Source: Rickettsiales bacterium
Lineage (GTDB): Bacteria > Pseudomonadota > Alphaproteobacteria > Rickettsiales > UBA1997
Assembly (NCBI GenBank): GCA_947441875.1
Contig: CANEUR010000045.1
Span: 1 to 7,603, forward strand
Reading direction: 5' to 3'
DNA length: 7,603 bases
The position numbers and the translations under genes are program-made. Numbering within the stretch: position 1 is the stretch's first letter; every line of letters begins with the position of its first letter. Shown here in pieces: positions 7,267 through 7,603 of this stretch. Below the pieces are notes generated by a model that ran no database searches, was not told the origin of the DNA, and saw only the letters and a list, made by a program, of their open reading frames with translations.

Positions 7267-7551
7267 ATGTCAAAATTACCAAAAATCGCACAAACATCGC
7301 CAATTGCTGTTGAGGTTGAGGCTGGCAAAAAATACTCTTGGTGTTCTTGTGGTTTATCGGTTAAACAGCCGTTTTGCGATGGCGCTCACAAGGCTTTTAA
7401 AAACCCAGATGGCTCTAGTGTCATGAAATCTATTTCTTTTATTGCTGAAAAAAATGAAACTCTATATTTTTGTGGCTGCAAACAAAGCTCTCATCCTGTT
7501 TTATGCGACGGATCTCACAGTAAAATAATTTTACAAAATGAGCAAGAATAA
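7267..7551 (+). CDS. Tandem CDGSH-type [2Fe-2S] iron-sulfur protein
   Basis: The 94-residue product carries two complete CDGSH iron-sulfur motifs. The first uses C26, C28, C37 and H41 (CSCGLSVKQPFCDGAH). The second uses C69, C71, C80 and H84 (CGCKQSSHPVLCDGSH). Each gives the three-Cys, one-His ligation of a redox-active [2Fe-2S] cluster, and the Cys-Cys spacing is the same in both. This is the architecture of the tandem class that includes mitochondrial CISD3/MiNT, which is monomeric with two clusters. The first motif has Ala where the name-giving motif has Ser (CDGAH), a common variant. There is no signal peptide or membrane segment, so it should be cytoplasmic. The exact role is unknown; electron or cluster transfer and redox sensing are proposed for the family. 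The last 14 nt overlap the next gene, suggesting shared expression. Confidence 0.93.
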   Translation: MSKLPKIAQTSPIAVEVEAGKKYSWCSCGLSVKQPFCDGAHKAFKNPDGSSVMKSISFIAEKNETLYFCGCKQSSHPVLCDGSHSKIILQNEQE

Positions 7552-7603
7552 AGCTTTTGGCTTGTGGTCTTTACTGCCTTATTTTTTGCCTTATAAAAAA
7601 AGA
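7538..7603 (+). CDS. N-terminus of a probable ABC exporter (MsbA-like), cut by window edge
   Basis: An ATG at 7538, inside the end of the CDGSH gene in another frame, opens a frame that runs to the window edge: 22 residues beginning MSKNKAFGLWSLLPYFLPYK. A short basic N-terminus followed by 'LLPYFLPYKKR' resembles the segment before the first membrane helix of half-size ABC exporters (membrane domain fused to ATPase, as in MsbA), where '(L)LPYL-PY(K/R)' is frequent in alphaproteobacterial members. This rests on very little sequence, and neither a membrane helix nor an ATPase motif is within view. The 14-nt overlap with the preceding gene favours a genuine coupled start. Confidence 0.5.
   Translation, partial: MSKNKAFGLWSLLPYFLPYKKR

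Noticed and set aside
1..7603. Searched by eye for tRNA or rRNA genes, CRISPR arrays, insertion sequences and riboswitches.
   Set aside because: No cloverleaf-like GC pattern, regularly spaced repeat, transposase motif or structured leader was visible; gaps between genes are 204 bp or less.

Overview
The window is very AT-rich (roughly 30% G+C by eye) and densely coding. It looks like a piece of a chromosome from an alphaproteobacterium-like Gram-negative with a host-associated or streamlined genome (Rickettsiales/Holosporales-like is my guess). The taxonomic reading is inference. It rests on base composition, the aroK-aroB order, an AsmA/YhdP-type (DUF3971) envelope protein with its typical C-terminal block, and a tandem CDGSH protein. 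The one TGA stop (end of aroB, overlapping the next ATG) indicates the standard bacterial code.

Layout: positions 1-130 (minus strand) hold the first 43 codons of a gene that reads like the N-terminus of a type I restriction endonuclease subunit (HsdR), cut by the window edge. A 204-bp divergent spacer (131-334) carries a plausible sigma70-type promoter in each direction and a 7-bp inverted repeat between them. A tight plus-strand run follows: lon (335-2665), aroK (2669-3196), aroB (3180-4274) and a large AsmA-like protein (4274-7171). Spacings of +3, -17 and -1 nt suggest one transcript. A 95-bp AT-rich gap with a stem-loop separates these from a small tandem-CDGSH [2Fe-2S] protein (7267-7551). 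Its end overlaps the start of a gene that leaves the window (7538-7603), whose first 22 residues resemble an exporter-type ABC transporter.

Functionally the main cluster joins cytoplasmic protein quality control (Lon), two shikimate-pathway steps (AroB makes 3-dehydroquinate, AroK phosphorylates shikimate) and an inner-membrane-anchored periplasmic protein of the family linked to lipid transport to the outer membrane. These are core housekeeping functions. I find no convincing new system. The most notable points are the restriction gene back-to-back with lon, lon heading a shikimate/envelope operon instead of sitting beside clpP-clpX, and the absence of a recognisable Shine-Dalgarno sequence before every gene start.
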